Below are positions 54,758 through 63,868 of a stretch of DNA of 64,000 nt, piece by piece (position 1 is the first letter of the stretch; every line of letters starts with the position of its first letter). The translations under genes were made by a program, and so were the position numbers. Below the pieces are notes generated by a model. The model was not told the DNA's origin and searched no databases. It worked only from the letters and a program-made list of their open reading frames with translations. Origin of the DNA: Duganella lactea (lineage in GTDB: Bacteria > Pseudomonadota > Gammaproteobacteria > Burkholderiales > Burkholderiaceae_D); NCBI RefSeq assembly GCF_009857505.1, contig NZ_WWCP01000010.1, positions 87,837 through 151,836 of the forward strand. The letters run 5' to 3'.

Positions 54758-56341
54758 TTAGCGCAACAACGTCAGCGGGTGGGATTCCGCCTGGTCCAGG
54801 CGGAAGCGCAGCACCAGTTGCGCCAGCAGGCTGGCCTGGTCCTGCATGCTGGCCGACGCCGACGCCGCCTGTTCCACCAGCGCGGCGTTTTGCTGGGTGA
54901 CCGCATCCATTTCATTGATCGCCTGGTTGACGTGGCCGATGCCGACGCTCTGTTCGTGCGAGGCGGCGCTGATCGCGCTCATGATGGTGGTCACGCGCGA
55001 GACGCTGTCCACGATCTGGTCCATGGTGGCGCCGGCCTCGGCCACCAGCGCGCTGCCGACCTTGATGCTATCGACCGAGTCGTCGATCAGCGTCTTGATT
55101 TCCTTGGCGGCGGCGGCGCTGCGCTGCGCCAGGTTGCGCACTTCGCTGGCCACGACCGCGAAGCCGCGTCCCTGTTCGCCGGCGCGGGCCGCCTCGACCG
55201 CCGCGTTCAGCGCCAGGATGTTGGTCTGGAAGGCGATGCCGTCGATCACGCTGATGATATCGACGATGCGCGTGGCCGAGTTGTTGATGGCGTCCATGGT
55301 CCGCACCACTTTCGACACCACCTCGCCGCCCTTGCCGGCCACGCTGGAGGCCGAGATCACCATGTCGTTGGCCTGCTGCGCGTTGACGGCGTTCTGGTTG
55401 ACGGTGGAAGTCAGCTCCTCCATCGAGGCCGCCGTCTGCTCCAGTGAACTGGCCTGCGACTCGGTGCGCGCCGACAGGTCCATATTGCCGCTGGCGATTT
55501 CGGCCGAGGCCAGCGCGATGGTGTCGGCGCTGCGGCGGATTTCGCCGATGGTGTTGGCCAGCTGGGTCTGCATGCTTTTGATCCCGAACAGAATGCTGCT
55601 GTCGTCGTGCGCGTTGGTGTGGATCGGCAGGCTGAAGTCACCGCTGGCGATGCGGCCGGCGGCATCGCGCACCAGCGCCGGTTCGCCGCCGATGGTGTCG
55701 CGCAGGCTCTGGTTGATGCGGGTGACGATGAAGCCCAGCAGCAGCGTCACACCCAGCAGCACGCCGCCCGATTTCAGCAGTTCGGCCTGGAAGGCGCGGT
55801 CGATATCATCCATATAAACGCCGGTGATCAGGTCCCAGCCCCACGGACCGTAGCGGTCGACGCGGCTGATTTTCGGCAGCGGCTCCTTGCCGCCCGGCCG
55901 CGGCCACACGTAGCGGACATAACCCGACCCGGCGGCGCTGGCGCCGGCCGCGGCGATCTCGCGGTACAGGTAGTAATTATTGACGTCCTTGAAGCCGCTC
56001 ATGTCCTTGCCATTGTTTTGCGGCGCGAACGGATTCATCAGCGAAATCATGTCCTTGCTGGCGATGGCGGTGTAGCCGTCCTGGCCGAAGCGCAGCGAGC
56101 GTATCACGTCGGTCGCGCGGCGTTGCGCCTCGGCTTTCGTGATCTGCCCGGCGGTGGCTTGCGCGTCGAAATGCTTCACGATGCTCAGCCCAGCCTGGTT
56201 CACATTGGTGAGATCCTTCTGCCGCTCCTCAAGGCGCAAGTTGCGCGCCTGAAGCGCGTCATGGACAAAGATCACGAAAATGCAAAGCAGGCTCAGTATC
56301 AGGGGCAGCCACAGTTTTTGTTTGAACGACAAATTTTTCAT
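54758..56341 (-). CDS. Methyl-accepting chemotaxis protein with single Cache sensor
   Basis: Chemoreceptor of 527 aa. An N-terminal helix ([17 protein letters not shown]) precedes a periplasmic sCache_2 domain (residues about 35-185, with [20 protein letters not shown] and [15 protein letters not shown]), which in other receptors binds small carboxylates. Then come a second helix, HAMP and the signalling hairpin with the [20 protein letters not shown] tip. The C-terminus has no pentapeptide tether. The AT-rich 205 bases upstream (56342-56546) contain the start of the TetR unit; no FliA-type promoter was recognised. Confidence 0.9.
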   Translation of the reverse strand: MKNLSFKQKLWLPLILSLLCIFVIFVHDALQARNLRLEERQKDLTNVNQAGLSIVKHFDAQATAGQITKAEAQRRATDVIRSLRFGQDGYTAIASKDMISLMNPFAPQNNGKDMSGFKDVNNYYLYREIAAAGASAAGSGYVRYVWPRPGGKEPLPKISRVDRYGPWGWDLITGVYMDDIDRAFQAELLKSGGVLLGVTLLLGFIVTRINQSLRDTIGGEPALVRDAAGRIASGDFSLPIHTNAHDDSSILFGIKSMQTQLANTIGEIRRSADTIALASAEIASGNMDLSARTESQASSLEQTAASMEELTSTVNQNAVNAQQANDMVISASSVAGKGGEVVSKVVRTMDAINNSATRIVDIISVIDGIAFQTNILALNAAVEAARAGEQGRGFAVVASEVRNLAQRSAAAAKEIKTLIDDSVDSIKVGSALVAEAGATMDQIVDSVSRVTTIMSAISAASHEQSVGIGHVNQAINEMDAVTQQNAALVEQAASASASMQDQASLLAQLVLRFRLDQAESHPLTLLR

Positions 56342-56534
56342 TGTTTGTAGTTTTGTGAAATTTAAGAAAAATTAATGATAATTGAATGTTTCTTGATGGA
56401 AAACTAATTTCTTCTTGGAATTTGTTGTTTAGAAGTGAAGCCCTAAATTCGAATGTGGCGATAGGGCGGACGAGATGTCCAAACCGCCAATCAGCCTTCG
56501 CGCACAAAGCCTGCATCCACATCAAAAATGGGAT

Positions 56535-56548
56535 ATGATGATCATCAT
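56535..56548. promoter_or_regulatory. Palindromic operator overlapping the TetR start
   Basis: ATGATGATCATCAT, a perfect 14-bp palindrome whose right half runs into the chosen TetR start codon at 56547. The core TATGATG-N-TCAT recurs at 57173-57185, in front of the dehydrogenase genes, which suggests one regulator for both. Confidence 0.55.
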
Positions 56549-57143
56549 GCAGAAAAAATCTTCCCGATCCACCGTCAAGAGCCGCAAGGAAATCTCGCAT
56601 GACCGCATCGTTGAGGTCGCGGCGCGCGCGATCCGCCGCAGCGGTTATGACGGTACCGGCGTGGCCGACATTATGAAGGAAGCCGGTTTGACGCACGGCG
56701 GCTTCTATTCGCACTTCGCGTCGCGCGACGCCTTGCTGGCCGAAGCCGGCGGCAAGGCGTTCGCCGATGCGGCAGCGCTGGCGGCTAAGGTGGTGGCATC
56801 AGCGCCTCCGGGGCAGGCATTACAGGCAATTATGCAGGCTTATCTGTCGCCTGAGCATATCGGTGCGATTGAGACTGGGTGTCCGGTGTCGGCGCTGGGC
56901 TCGGAAATGCCGCGCCAGACGCCGGCGGTGCGGCATGCGGTGACCTCGCACATTAAAGAGATGGTCGATTTGATTGCGCGTCAGTTACCAGGATGGGGGC
57001 AGCAGCAAGCGCATGAGCAGGCGATGGCATTGCTATGTGCGCTGATCGGCACCACCATGATTGCGCGCGCGGTGGATGATCCAGCGCTATCGCAAGCATT
57101 GCGCGCCGCCACCCTCAAACAGTTCACGCCGGCCGCCGGCTAA
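56547..57143 (+). CDS. TetR/AcrR-family repressor
   Basis: A 198-aa regulator: basic N-terminus (MQKKSSRSTVKSRKEISHDR), TetR HTH (SGYDGTGVADIMKEAGLTHG with GFYSHFASRDALL) and a ligand domain with the TGCPVSALGSEM stretch typical of the quinone/electrophile-responsive TetR group. The start at 56547 places the HTH near residue 30; earlier in-frame ATGs (56475 and the 56535 region) are alternatives. It probably represses itself and the MDR/SDR pair downstream through the matched palindromes. It ends in a strong terminator. Confidence 0.85.
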   Translation: MQKKSSRSTVKSRKEISHDRIVEVAARAIRRSGYDGTGVADIMKEAGLTHGGFYSHFASRDALLAEAGGKAFADAAALAAKVVASAPPGQALQAIMQAYLSPEHIGAIETGCPVSALGSEMPRQTPAVRHAVTSHIKEMVDLIARQLPGWGQQQAHEQAMALLCALIGTTMIARAVDDPALSQALRAATLKQFTPAAG

Positions 57144-57163
57144 ACACGCCGGCGGTTTTTTTT
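57133..57163 (+). terminator. Rho-independent terminator at the end of the TetR gene
   Basis: CCGCCGGC (57133-57140), loop TAAACAC that contains the TetR stop codon, GCCGGCGG (57148-57155), then eight T residues. The hairpin overlaps the last codons of the gene and separates it from the dehydrogenase unit. Confidence 0.9.
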
Positions 57164-57172
57164 AAACATAAA

Positions 57173-57187
57173 TATGATGGTCATAAT
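57173..57187. promoter_or_regulatory. Operator-like inverted repeat before the MDR/SDR unit
   Basis: TATGA-TGG-TCATA (57173-57185) is a perfect 5-3-5 repeat in an AT-rich stretch right after the terminator and 108 bases before the dehydrogenase ATG. It shares TATGATG-N-TCAT with the site at the TetR start. Confidence 0.55.
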
Positions 57188-57294
57188 ATTTTTGCGCGAT
57201 GTTGATCACTGTCCGTCAAGCCGCCGTCATCAACGGCGCGTCGTCCGGCATTGGCGTTGTTGCAGATCACAATCTCAGAAGAAGGGAGTAAACA

Positions 57295-58314
57295 ATGAAA
57301 GCGCTTATCCTGAAAAGTTACGGTGGACTCGACAAGCTGGCATTTGCCGAGTTGCCGCGACCGGCGATCAAGCCAGACGAAATGCTGGTGCAGGTGCATG
57401 CGGCGGGCCTCAATCCGATCGACTATATGATCCCCAAGGGCATGTTCAAACCGATCATGCCGCTCCAATTGCCCCACGTGGTGGGCAGCGACCTGGCCGG
57501 TGTGGTGGTGGAAACAGGCAGCCGGGTCACGCGCTTCAAACCGGGCGATGCGGTCTTTGCCAGCATCTTTGACCTGCCCGGCGGTAGCCTGGCCGAGTTC
57601 GCGGCGGTGCCGGAATCCGCTGCGGCACACAAACCGGCCAATCTGGACTTTATCCAGGCCGCCTCCATTCCAATGGTCGGGCTGACCTCGTGGCAGGCGC
57701 TGCAGGAACGCATGCAATTGCAGCGCGGTCAGAAAGTGTTCATTCCAGCCGGTTCCGGCGGCATCGGTACGTTCGCCATCCAGCTGGCCAAACATTTCGG
57801 GGCGACTGTCGGAACGACCACCAGCAGTGGCAATGTGGCACTGGTGCGCACGCTCGGCGCGGACGAAGTGGTGGACTATAAAAAGTATGAGGTTGAGCAG
57901 GTCCTGCGCGACTACGATGCGATCCTCGGCACGCTGCGCGGCGATGCGCTGGAAACATCGCTGGCGATCTTGAGACCGGGCAGCAAGATCGTCTCGCTGA
58001 TCGGGCCGCCGGATGCCGCTTTCGCCCGCGCGCGCGGCATGAACTTCGCCATGAAGATCATCTTTAGCCTGTTGAGCGCCAAAATCATCCGACGCGCCAG
58101 GCAACGGGACGCTGACTATTCCTTCCTGTTCGTGCGCCCGGATGGGCGCCAACTCGCCGAGATCGGCGCTTTGCTGGCCGCCGAACGCATCCGGCCGGTG
58201 ATTGATCAGGTATTTGCGTTTGAGCAGGCAAAGGAAGGTCTGGCGTATCTGGAGCAGGGCAGGGCTAAAGGCAAGGTCGTGGTGCGGATGGGCGTATCAC
58301 CGTCCAAAAATTAA
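57295..58314 (+). CDS. Medium-chain NAD(P)-dependent oxidoreductase (quinone reductase-like)
   Basis: A 339-aa MDR protein: N-terminal GroES-like domain (HAAGLNPIDYMIPKG, VVGSDLAGVVVETG) and a Rossmann domain with the AGSGGIGTFAIQLAKHFGA motif and TTTSSGNVALVRTLGADEV. The catalytic-zinc cysteines of classical alcohol dehydrogenases are absent, so it belongs with the zinc-free quinone or enone reductases. Start after GAAGGGAG. It forms a two-gene unit with an SDR under the TetR-type operator. Detoxification of quinones or unsaturated carbonyls is a reasonable guess. Confidence 0.88.
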   Translation: MKALILKSYGGLDKLAFAELPRPAIKPDEMLVQVHAAGLNPIDYMIPKGMFKPIMPLQLPHVVGSDLAGVVVETGSRVTRFKPGDAVFASIFDLPGGSLAEFAAVPESAAAHKPANLDFIQAASIPMVGLTSWQALQERMQLQRGQKVFIPAGSGGIGTFAIQLAKHFGATVGTTTSSGNVALVRTLGADEVVDYKKYEVEQVLRDYDAILGTLRGDALETSLAILRPGSKIVSLIGPPDAAFARARGMNFAMKIIFSLLSAKIIRRARQRDADYSFLFVRPDGRQLAEIGALLAAERIRPVIDQVFAFEQAKEGLAYLEQGRAKGKVVVRMGVSPSKN

Positions 58315-58331
58315 AAACGAAAGGAAATGCT

Positions 58332-59138
58332 ATGTCGACTTCAAAGGTGGTGTTGGTAACCGGCGTCTCATCCGGTATTGGCCGTGTCACCGCCGAGCAA
58401 TTTGCGGCGCACGGGTGTGTTGTGTTTGGCACCGTCCGCAGTCTCGCTAGCGCGGCGCCATTGCCTGGCATCACGCTGGTGGAGATGGATGTGCGCGATA
58501 GCGATTCGGTGCCGCGTGCCATCGCTGAGATTCTCGGTCGCGCCGGCCGCATTGATGTGCTGGTCAATAATGCCGGGGTGAATATGACCGGTGCCGTGGA
58601 GGAAACGAGCATCGCGGAAGCACAGTTGCTGTTCGAGACCAATGTCTTTGGCGTCATGCGCACCATTCAGGCGGTGCTGCCGCAGATGCGGGAACAGCGT
58701 TCCGGGCGGATTGTCAATGTCAGTTCGGTGCTGGGCTTTCTTCCCGCTCCTTACATGGGATTGTATTCGGCATCGAAGCATGCGATTGAAGGCTTATCTG
58801 AATCACTGGACCACGAGGTCCGCCAGTTCGGCATTCACGTCACGCTGGTGGCGCCGGCTTACGCCAGGACCAGTCTGGAAGCCAATTCGCCGGTGGCAAA
58901 AGCCACACTTGCGGCCTATGACCGCGAACGCGCCGCTGTGGCGGCGGCGGTGGCCCGTGACATCAACAACGCGCCCTCTCCCCACAGTGTGGCCGCCACC
59001 ATTGTTGACGCGGCACTGGGCAAGTGGCGCATGCGAAAAACGCCTCCCGGCCAAGCAACGCTGTTGAGTCGCTTGCGCCGTTTCCTGCCGGCCGCACCGG
59101 TCGATGCCAGCTTGAGAAAACAATTCGGCATTGGTTAG
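58332..59138 (+). CDS. Short-chain dehydrogenase/reductase
   Basis: A 268-aa classical SDR. The cofactor motif TGVSSGIG is at residues 10-17, NNAG follows in VLVNNAGVNM, the catalytic serine is in NVSSVLGF, and the YxxxK pair is in YSASKHAIEG. Arg in TVRS near the end of strand 2 suggests NADP preference. It starts 18 bases after the MDR gene with AAAGGAAA upstream. The substrate is unknown; the C-terminus (LLSRLRRFLPAAPVDASLRK) is longer and basic. Confidence 0.9.
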   Translation: MSTSKVVLVTGVSSGIGRVTAEQFAAHGCVVFGTVRSLASAAPLPGITLVEMDVRDSDSVPRAIAEILGRAGRIDVLVNNAGVNMTGAVEETSIAEAQLLFETNVFGVMRTIQAVLPQMREQRSGRIVNVSSVLGFLPAPYMGLYSASKHAIEGLSESLDHEVRQFGIHVTLVAPAYARTSLEANSPVAKATLAAYDRERAAVAAAVARDINNAPSPHSVAATIVDAALGKWRMRKTPPGQATLLSRLRRFLPAAPVDASLRKQFGIG

Positions 59139-59206
59139 ACGCGCAAGCCACTATACGCAAGTCGCCATCCTTCTGACCGCGTGGGCCAGTTGGGAAGTCC
59201 TGACTG

Positions 59207-59770
59207 CTAATCGTTTCTTCGTCCGGAAATCCACCGAGGCAGCATTGAAAGGAGAACTTCATCTCGCAAGAAAAAGTGATGGTATAACGCGGCTGCCGCA
59301 TGGAAGCCCGCCAGCCAAATAATGATGTCTCCTAGCAGGCCATGTAGTTCTCCAGCGGTTTCGCCCAACATACTGTTCGAAGAAATTGGCGATGGTATTT
59401 CGATGCTTCCCAGGAGCGTTATCGCATGCCCCTCCAGCCAGATGCCTGTGATGGCAGTCAGTGGTAGCGCAAATAAAAGAGCATACAGGGAGAACTGCAC
59501 TAGCTTGGCGGCCCTGGCGATTGTGGGAGATAGCTCAGGCAGTTGGGGGCGAGGTGTGATGGCGCGCCAAAGTAGTCGCAATATCGAAACAACGAAGACG
59601 CACAGCCCTAGAGTCTCATGGACCTGCCGCCCCAGCTTTTCCTGTGCATCGTAGACATGTCGCTCTGAGCCTTCTGGACCAAGAATAAAGGCGACGACAA
59701 CCAGTAACGCAGTTGTCCAGTGAAAGATTTGGCTTACCGCTCCGTATCGGGAAAATTTAGCGATTCTCAT
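59207..59770 (-). CDS. Cytochrome b561-family protein
   Basis: Di-haem membrane protein of 187 aa with four helices. Candidate haem ligands are the histidines in SQIFHWTTAL, RQVHETLGL, EGHAITLL, GELHGLLG and GFHAAAALYHHF, which follow the bacterial b561 (CybB) pattern ending HHFFLRDEVL. It passes electrons between quinol and a periplasmic acceptor, possibly superoxide. It is convergent with the SDR gene and alone in its unit. The next 211 bases (59771-59981) up to the tRNA hold nothing recognisable. Confidence 0.88.
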   Translation of the reverse strand: MRIAKFSRYGAVSQIFHWTTALLVVVAFILGPEGSERHVYDAQEKLGRQVHETLGLCVFVVSILRLLWRAITPRPQLPELSPTIARAAKLVQFSLYALLFALPLTAITGIWLEGHAITLLGSIEIPSPISSNSMLGETAGELHGLLGDIIIWLAGFHAAAALYHHFFLRDEVLLSMLPRWISGRRND

Positions 59771-59981
59771 TTGACTTCCTTGGCCGTGTCAATAATTCAC
59801 CGGCCAATATCGCTGGTTGTTATCCTCGACGTCAATCACAAATCTCAAAGAAATCTAAACTTTCCCACTTCACGCAAGTCATCGGACACCTTGCGGGCCA
59901 CCGGCTGTTTTTGGCCAACAACCGCCGGTTCAAATCAATAGATGATATTCAATGAAAATATTACTTGCCTACGGGCTTTGT

Positions 59982-60058
59982 TGGTCGGGGCGAGAGGATT
60001 CGAACCTCCGGTCTCTACGTCCCGAACGTAGCGCTTTACCGGACTAAGCTACGCCCCG
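59982..60058 (-). tRNA. tRNA-Pro (anticodon CGG)
   Basis: On the - strand the 77 bases fold as a full cloverleaf: acceptor CGGGGCG/CGCCCCG with A73 and encoded CCA, D-stem GCTT/AAGC, anticodon stem CTACG/CGTAG with loop TTCGGGA (anticodon CGG, codon CCG), and T-arm GGAGG-TTCGAAT-CCTCT. No direct repeat of its 3' end was noticed nearby, so it does not appear to be an occupied attachment site within the window. Confidence 0.95.
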
Positions 60059-60232
60059 ACTGTGATGTTAATTACACCAGATTTCCGCGACGTTATCAAC
60101 TGGCGCCGCCGCGTGGCGCTCGTCCCCCATGGTCACCCTTTACATCGGGGTGCATAAAAGACAAATAATAATTTCCTTTGGGAAATTTTTATTTTATAAT
60201 TATTTTTAAATAATCAAGAAATGGGATGAGCA

Positions 60233-61018
60233 ATGGAATTCAAGCTTCGTGTTTCGCTGGTGTGTGCTGTTTGCTGCGTGTTGCTGGCGCCTTTGGTGGT
60301 GAGGGCGGCGGACGAGCCGGTGCCGAATGTCGCCTTCCTGTCGCTGGCCGGCGATAGCATCACGACGCAGCTCTTTATGCGCGGTACCGGCAGCAAAATG
60401 GACGCCAACCGCAAGATGGTGATGCCGATCGATAATCCCGTGCTGGACGTGGAAGCGATTCAGGCCGCCAACAAGGCGTTCAAGATGTTACGTCCGGGTG
60501 TCATGACGACGTTGCTGGTCACCGCCGACAAGGACCTGTTCAAGGCGCAGAACGATTTGTTCGATGAAGTAGACGCCAACCGGGATAACCGCGCCTATCT
60601 GAGCAGCCTGCTGTCGAAACGCGCGGTCACGCAGCTGATCCTGATCACCAAGAATCGCGCCTATGCGGAATTTCGCATACAGGATGGCATGGTGGGCGGC
60701 GGCCGGATCGAGGGACTGGGCTTCTACATTGATAATGAAACGCGGCTGATGAATAGCCGCTCATTGGTCACCGGTAGCGGTTTCGTGGCCACCTTCGTCT
60801 ATCTTAAGGTGCGTCTGATCGATGCGCAGACCTTGAATGTGCTGAAGGAGGTGAACGTCAAGGAGTCGGACCTGAACGTCAACTACCAGTTGACCGAGGC
60901 GCACCAAGTGGCATGGGACGCGACCACCGGCGAGCAGAAATTCAAACGCCTGAGCGAGGTGATCGCGGGCGCCATGAGTGACGCTATTCCTGCACTGTTA
61001 AAGACGCCGGTTCTGTAG
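60233..61018 (+). CDS. Secreted hypothetical protein
   Basis: A 261-aa protein with a clear signal peptide (LVCAVCCVLLAPLVVRAAD). The mature part begins NVAFLSLAGDSITTQLFMRG and contains LITKNRAYAEFRIQDG, GRIEGLGFYIDNET and LKEVNVKESDLNVNY; it looks like an alpha/beta periplasmic protein. No named family was recognised. The AT-rich upstream region (60059-60232) gives it its own promoter. No gene is close enough to suggest an operon; a TonB receptor starts 137 bases downstream on the same strand. Confidence 0.7.
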   Translation: MEFKLRVSLVCAVCCVLLAPLVVRAADEPVPNVAFLSLAGDSITTQLFMRGTGSKMDANRKMVMPIDNPVLDVEAIQAANKAFKMLRPGVMTTLLVTADKDLFKAQNDLFDEVDANRDNRAYLSSLLSKRAVTQLILITKNRAYAEFRIQDGMVGGGRIEGLGFYIDNETRLMNSRSLVTGSGFVATFVYLKVRLIDAQTLNVLKEVNVKESDLNVNYQLTEAHQVAWDATTGEQKFKRLSEVIAGAMSDAIPALLKTPVL

Positions 61019-61154
61019 CAAAGAACAAAGATCGCCGACCTGTTCAGGCGTTTCAAATAACCGACACTTGGCAAAGATTTTGCTTTTTAAAAATACCAAT
61101 GTGGTAAACATAAGCAAACTGCCCAACTTTGGGGCGCCAGGGAGAAGATCGGAC

Positions 61155-63479
61155 ATGGATATTCGACGCACCATCATCGCCGCCGCCGTGCTGGCGGCCT
61201 TCAGCGGCCAGGTTTGGGCACAACAGCCGTCCCCGGACGAAATCGAAGTCGTCAAGGTGACGGCGCAAAAGCGCCAGGAAGATCCGGCCAAGGTGGCGAT
61301 GAGCATCAGCGCCATCACCGGCACGCAACTGCAGGCCGAGCAGGTGCGCGACATCACCGACCTGACGCGGGTGGTGCCGAATATCTCCTTCACGGCGGCC
61401 AGCGGCAACGGCGGCGCCGGGCCGGGCACGTCGAACGTCGAGATTCGCGGCATCAGCTCCACGGCGGGGGCGGCCACGGTCGGCATCTACCTTGGCGATA
61501 CGCCGGTCACGGTGGGCAACGTCTACACCATGGGCAATATCGAGCCGCGCTTCTTCGACATCGACCGGGTGGAGGTGCTGCGCGGGCCGCAGGCCACCTT
61601 GTACGGCGCCAGCTCGATGGGTGGTACCATCAAGTTCGTGCCGAACGAGCCGGATCTGAAGGAGCGCGAATTCACCACCTACACCGAAGGCTCGAACACC
61701 AAGGGCGGCAGCGCGAATTATGCGGCCAACGTGGTGGCCAACTTTCCGCTGATCGCCGATGAACTGGCGCTGCGCATCGGCGTGCAGGCGCAGCACACCG
61801 GTGGCTATATCGATCAGGTGGATGGCGCCGGCAACGTCATCGCCAATAACATCAACCAGATCAACGACCAGGAACTGCGGGCGTCGCTGAAGTGGCGGCC
61901 GACGCGGGCGCTGACGGTGACGCCGTCGGTGTACTACCAGCGCATCGACGCCAGGGATATCGCGGCGTTCAATCTGGAGCTGCCGGCGTATCAGGCGCAG
62001 AAGCAGGTGCGCGAGCCGTCCGTCGATAAGCTGCTGGCGCCCAGCGTGACGGTCAACTGGGATCTGGGGGCGGTCGATCTGACCTCGGCCACCAGCTATT
62101 TCCAGCGCAAGTTCGACCGCACGCAAAATGGTTCGGCGTACAACAGCTATTCGCTGTCGACCTTCCTGACCTCCACCGACGATGGTGGCAAGGCGCCGCC
62201 GGCGCTGATCGAGGCGATCGCCGGCTTGCCGTCGGCGGTGTATCTGAATAATCAAGTGCGGCAGGTGTCGCAGGAGTTCCGTCTGGCCTCGCGGCCGTAT
62301 GACGAGAAGGTGTCGCCGTGGACCTGGCTGGTGGGCACGTACTTCTCGCGCCAGCACACCAACATCATCGAGAACGATCCGATCTTCGGCGTGACGGAGA
62401 CGTTCAAGCAGTTTGGCTTTGACATCGCGGACCCGGAGCTGCTGCCGGATGCTCGTCCCGGCCAGTTCCCCAACGATAACTCGTTCGCGGGCGCTTTTCA
62501 TTATCGTGAAAAGCAGGGCTCCCTCTTCGGCGAATTGAATTACTACATCACGCCGACCGTGCACGCCACCGTCGGTGCGCGCTATCTGAAGGCGAACACC
62601 ACGCTGGAGCAGCGCAACGGCAATTACCTGGCGGGCACCGGCAACAACAGCGGCGCCGAGACCACGTCGAAAGCCTTCACGCCGAAGTATGCGCTGACGT
62701 GGGAGGTCGATCCGTCCAACACGGTGTACACCAGTGTGGCCAAGGGCTTCCGTCTCGGCGGCGCCAACATCTACGTGCCGCCGACCACCTGCGGCCCCGA
62801 TCTGGAGGCGAACGGCATCACGGCGGGGCCGCCGTCGTACTCGCCGGACAGCTTGTGGAGCTACGAGGTGGGCAGCAAGTCGCGCTTCCTCAACAACCGG
62901 CTGACGGTGAACGCGGATGTGTTCTACGTGAAGTGGAAAAATATCCAGCAGGGCGTCTACCTGCCGACCTGTGCCTACACCTACAACGCCAACGCCGGCG
63001 ACGCCACCACCAAGGGCTTCGAGTTTGACATCAAGGCCAAGCCGCTGCCCGGACTGACGCTGAGCGCCTCGGGCGGCTACGTCAAGGCCGAGCTGTCGAA
63101 CGATGTCGGCATCGACAACGGCGTGGTGGGGGCGGTGGCGGGTGCGCGGATTCAGGGTGTGCCGAACTACAACGCGGCGGTGAACGCGACCTATAACTTC
63201 TCGGCGTGGGAGCGGCCGGCGTTTGTGATGGGCGGCGTGCAATGGGTCGGCTCCAGCAAAGGCTCGCTGGATCCGTCACAGACCGACCATGATCGCCCGG
63301 CCTACCACACGGCCAACTTCAGCGCTGGCATGACTTTCGGCGCGTATGCGTTCACGCTGTTCGTGAAGAACGCGTTCGATACGGACACGATCATCCAGCA
63401 TCCACAGGTGGCGTCGATTGTGCAGGGCTACCGGTTGGCGCCGCGCAGCCTGGGCGTCAGTCTGGCGACCAAGTTTTAA
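61155..63479 (+). CDS. TonB-dependent receptor (FyuA/CirA-like, Sphingomonad/Xanthomonad type)
   Basis: Outer-membrane receptor of 774 aa. A signal peptide (ending SGQVWAQ) is followed by VVKVTAQKRQED, a plug (MSISAITGTQLQAEQVRDIT, VEIRGISSTAG, VEVLRGPQATLYGASSMGGT) and a barrel ending VSLATKF. The TAQKRxE box and plug spacing are those of the large group of receptors with unknown organic substrates. The plug is intact, unlike the broken receptor at 30448. Start at ATG 61155, after AGGGAGAAG; the upstream in-frame ATG lacks a signal sequence. Confidence 0.9.
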   Translation: MDIRRTIIAAAVLAAFSGQVWAQQPSPDEIEVVKVTAQKRQEDPAKVAMSISAITGTQLQAEQVRDITDLTRVVPNISFTAASGNGGAGPGTSNVEIRGISSTAGAATVGIYLGDTPVTVGNVYTMGNIEPRFFDIDRVEVLRGPQATLYGASSMGGTIKFVPNEPDLKEREFTTYTEGSNTKGGSANYAANVVANFPLIADELALRIGVQAQHTGGYIDQVDGAGNVIANNINQINDQELRASLKWRPTRALTVTPSVYYQRIDARDIAAFNLELPAYQAQKQVREPSVDKLLAPSVTVNWDLGAVDLTSATSYFQRKFDRTQNGSAYNSYSLSTFLTSTDDGGKAPPALIEAIAGLPSAVYLNNQVRQVSQEFRLASRPYDEKVSPWTWLVGTYFSRQHTNIIENDPIFGVTETFKQFGFDIADPELLPDARPGQFPNDNSFAGAFHYREKQGSLFGELNYYITPTVHATVGARYLKANTTLEQRNGNYLAGTGNNSGAETTSKAFTPKYALTWEVDPSNTVYTSVAKGFRLGGANIYVPPTTCGPDLEANGITAGPPSYSPDSLWSYEVGSKSRFLNNRLTVNADVFYVKWKNIQQGVYLPTCAYTYNANAGDATTKGFEFDIKAKPLPGLTLSASGGYVKAELSNDVGIDNGVVGAVAGARIQGVPNYNAAVNATYNFSAWERPAFVMGGVQWVGSSKGSLDPSQTDHDRPAYHTANFSAGMTFGAYAFTLFVKNAFDTDTIIQHPQVASIVQGYRLAPRSLGVSLATKF

Positions 63480-63485
63480 GCGATA

Positions 63486-63519
63486 ATGCTGCCTTTGTCA
63501 TTCAGCACGAGGGCAGCAT
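63486..63519 (+). promoter_or_regulatory. Hairpin in the leader of the ArsC-family gene
   Basis: ATGCTGCC (63486-63493) and GGCAGCAT (63512-63519) pair perfectly around an 18-base loop and end one base before the ATG, covering the GAGGG ribosome-binding site. It could dampen translation; no T-run follows, so it is not a terminator. Confidence 0.4.
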
Positions 63520-63520
63520 C

Positions 63521-63868
63521 ATGAGCATCACGATTTATCACAACCCCGCCTGCGGCACGTCGCGCAAGACGCTGGAAGCGATCCGCGCGAGCGGCGTCGA
63601 GCCGCTGATCGTCGACTACATCAAGCAGCCGCCGTCGCGCGACGCGTTGAAGGCGATGATCACCGAGGCCGGCATCGGCGTGCGCCAGGCGCTGCGCAAC
63701 AAGGGCGAGCTGTACGAGACGCTGGGACTGGCCGACACCACGCTGTCGGACGAGGCGCTGCTGGACGCGATGATGGCGCACCCGATCCTGATCGAACGGC
63801 CGTTCGTGGTGAGCAACAAAGGCGTGCGCCTGTGCCGGCCATCCGAGCTGGTGCGGGAGATTCTGTAA
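63521..63868 (+). CDS. arsC: ArsC-family (glutaredoxin-dependent) arsenate reductase
   Basis: A 115-aa thioredoxin-fold reductase. The active cysteine is C11 in HNPACGTSRKTLEAI. The three arginines used by E. coli ArsC have counterparts in QALRNKGELYE, LIERPFVVS and VRLCRPSE. It is shorter than E. coli ArsC (141 aa) and close in size to YfgD-type paralogues, so arsenate reduction is likely but not certain. No arsR, arsB or acr3 gene is nearby, which also suits a stand-alone housekeeping member. It follows the TonB receptor by 41 bases. Confidence 0.85.
   Translation: MSITIYHNPACGTSRKTLEAIRASGVEPLIVDYIKQPPSRDALKAMITEAGIGVRQALRNKGELYETLGLADTTLSDEALLDAMMAHPILIERPFVVSNKGVRLCRPSELVREIL

Noticed and set aside
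59939..60130. tRNA-Pro as attachment site of an integrated element
   Set aside because: No repeat of the tRNA 3' end and no integrase gene was found in the window.
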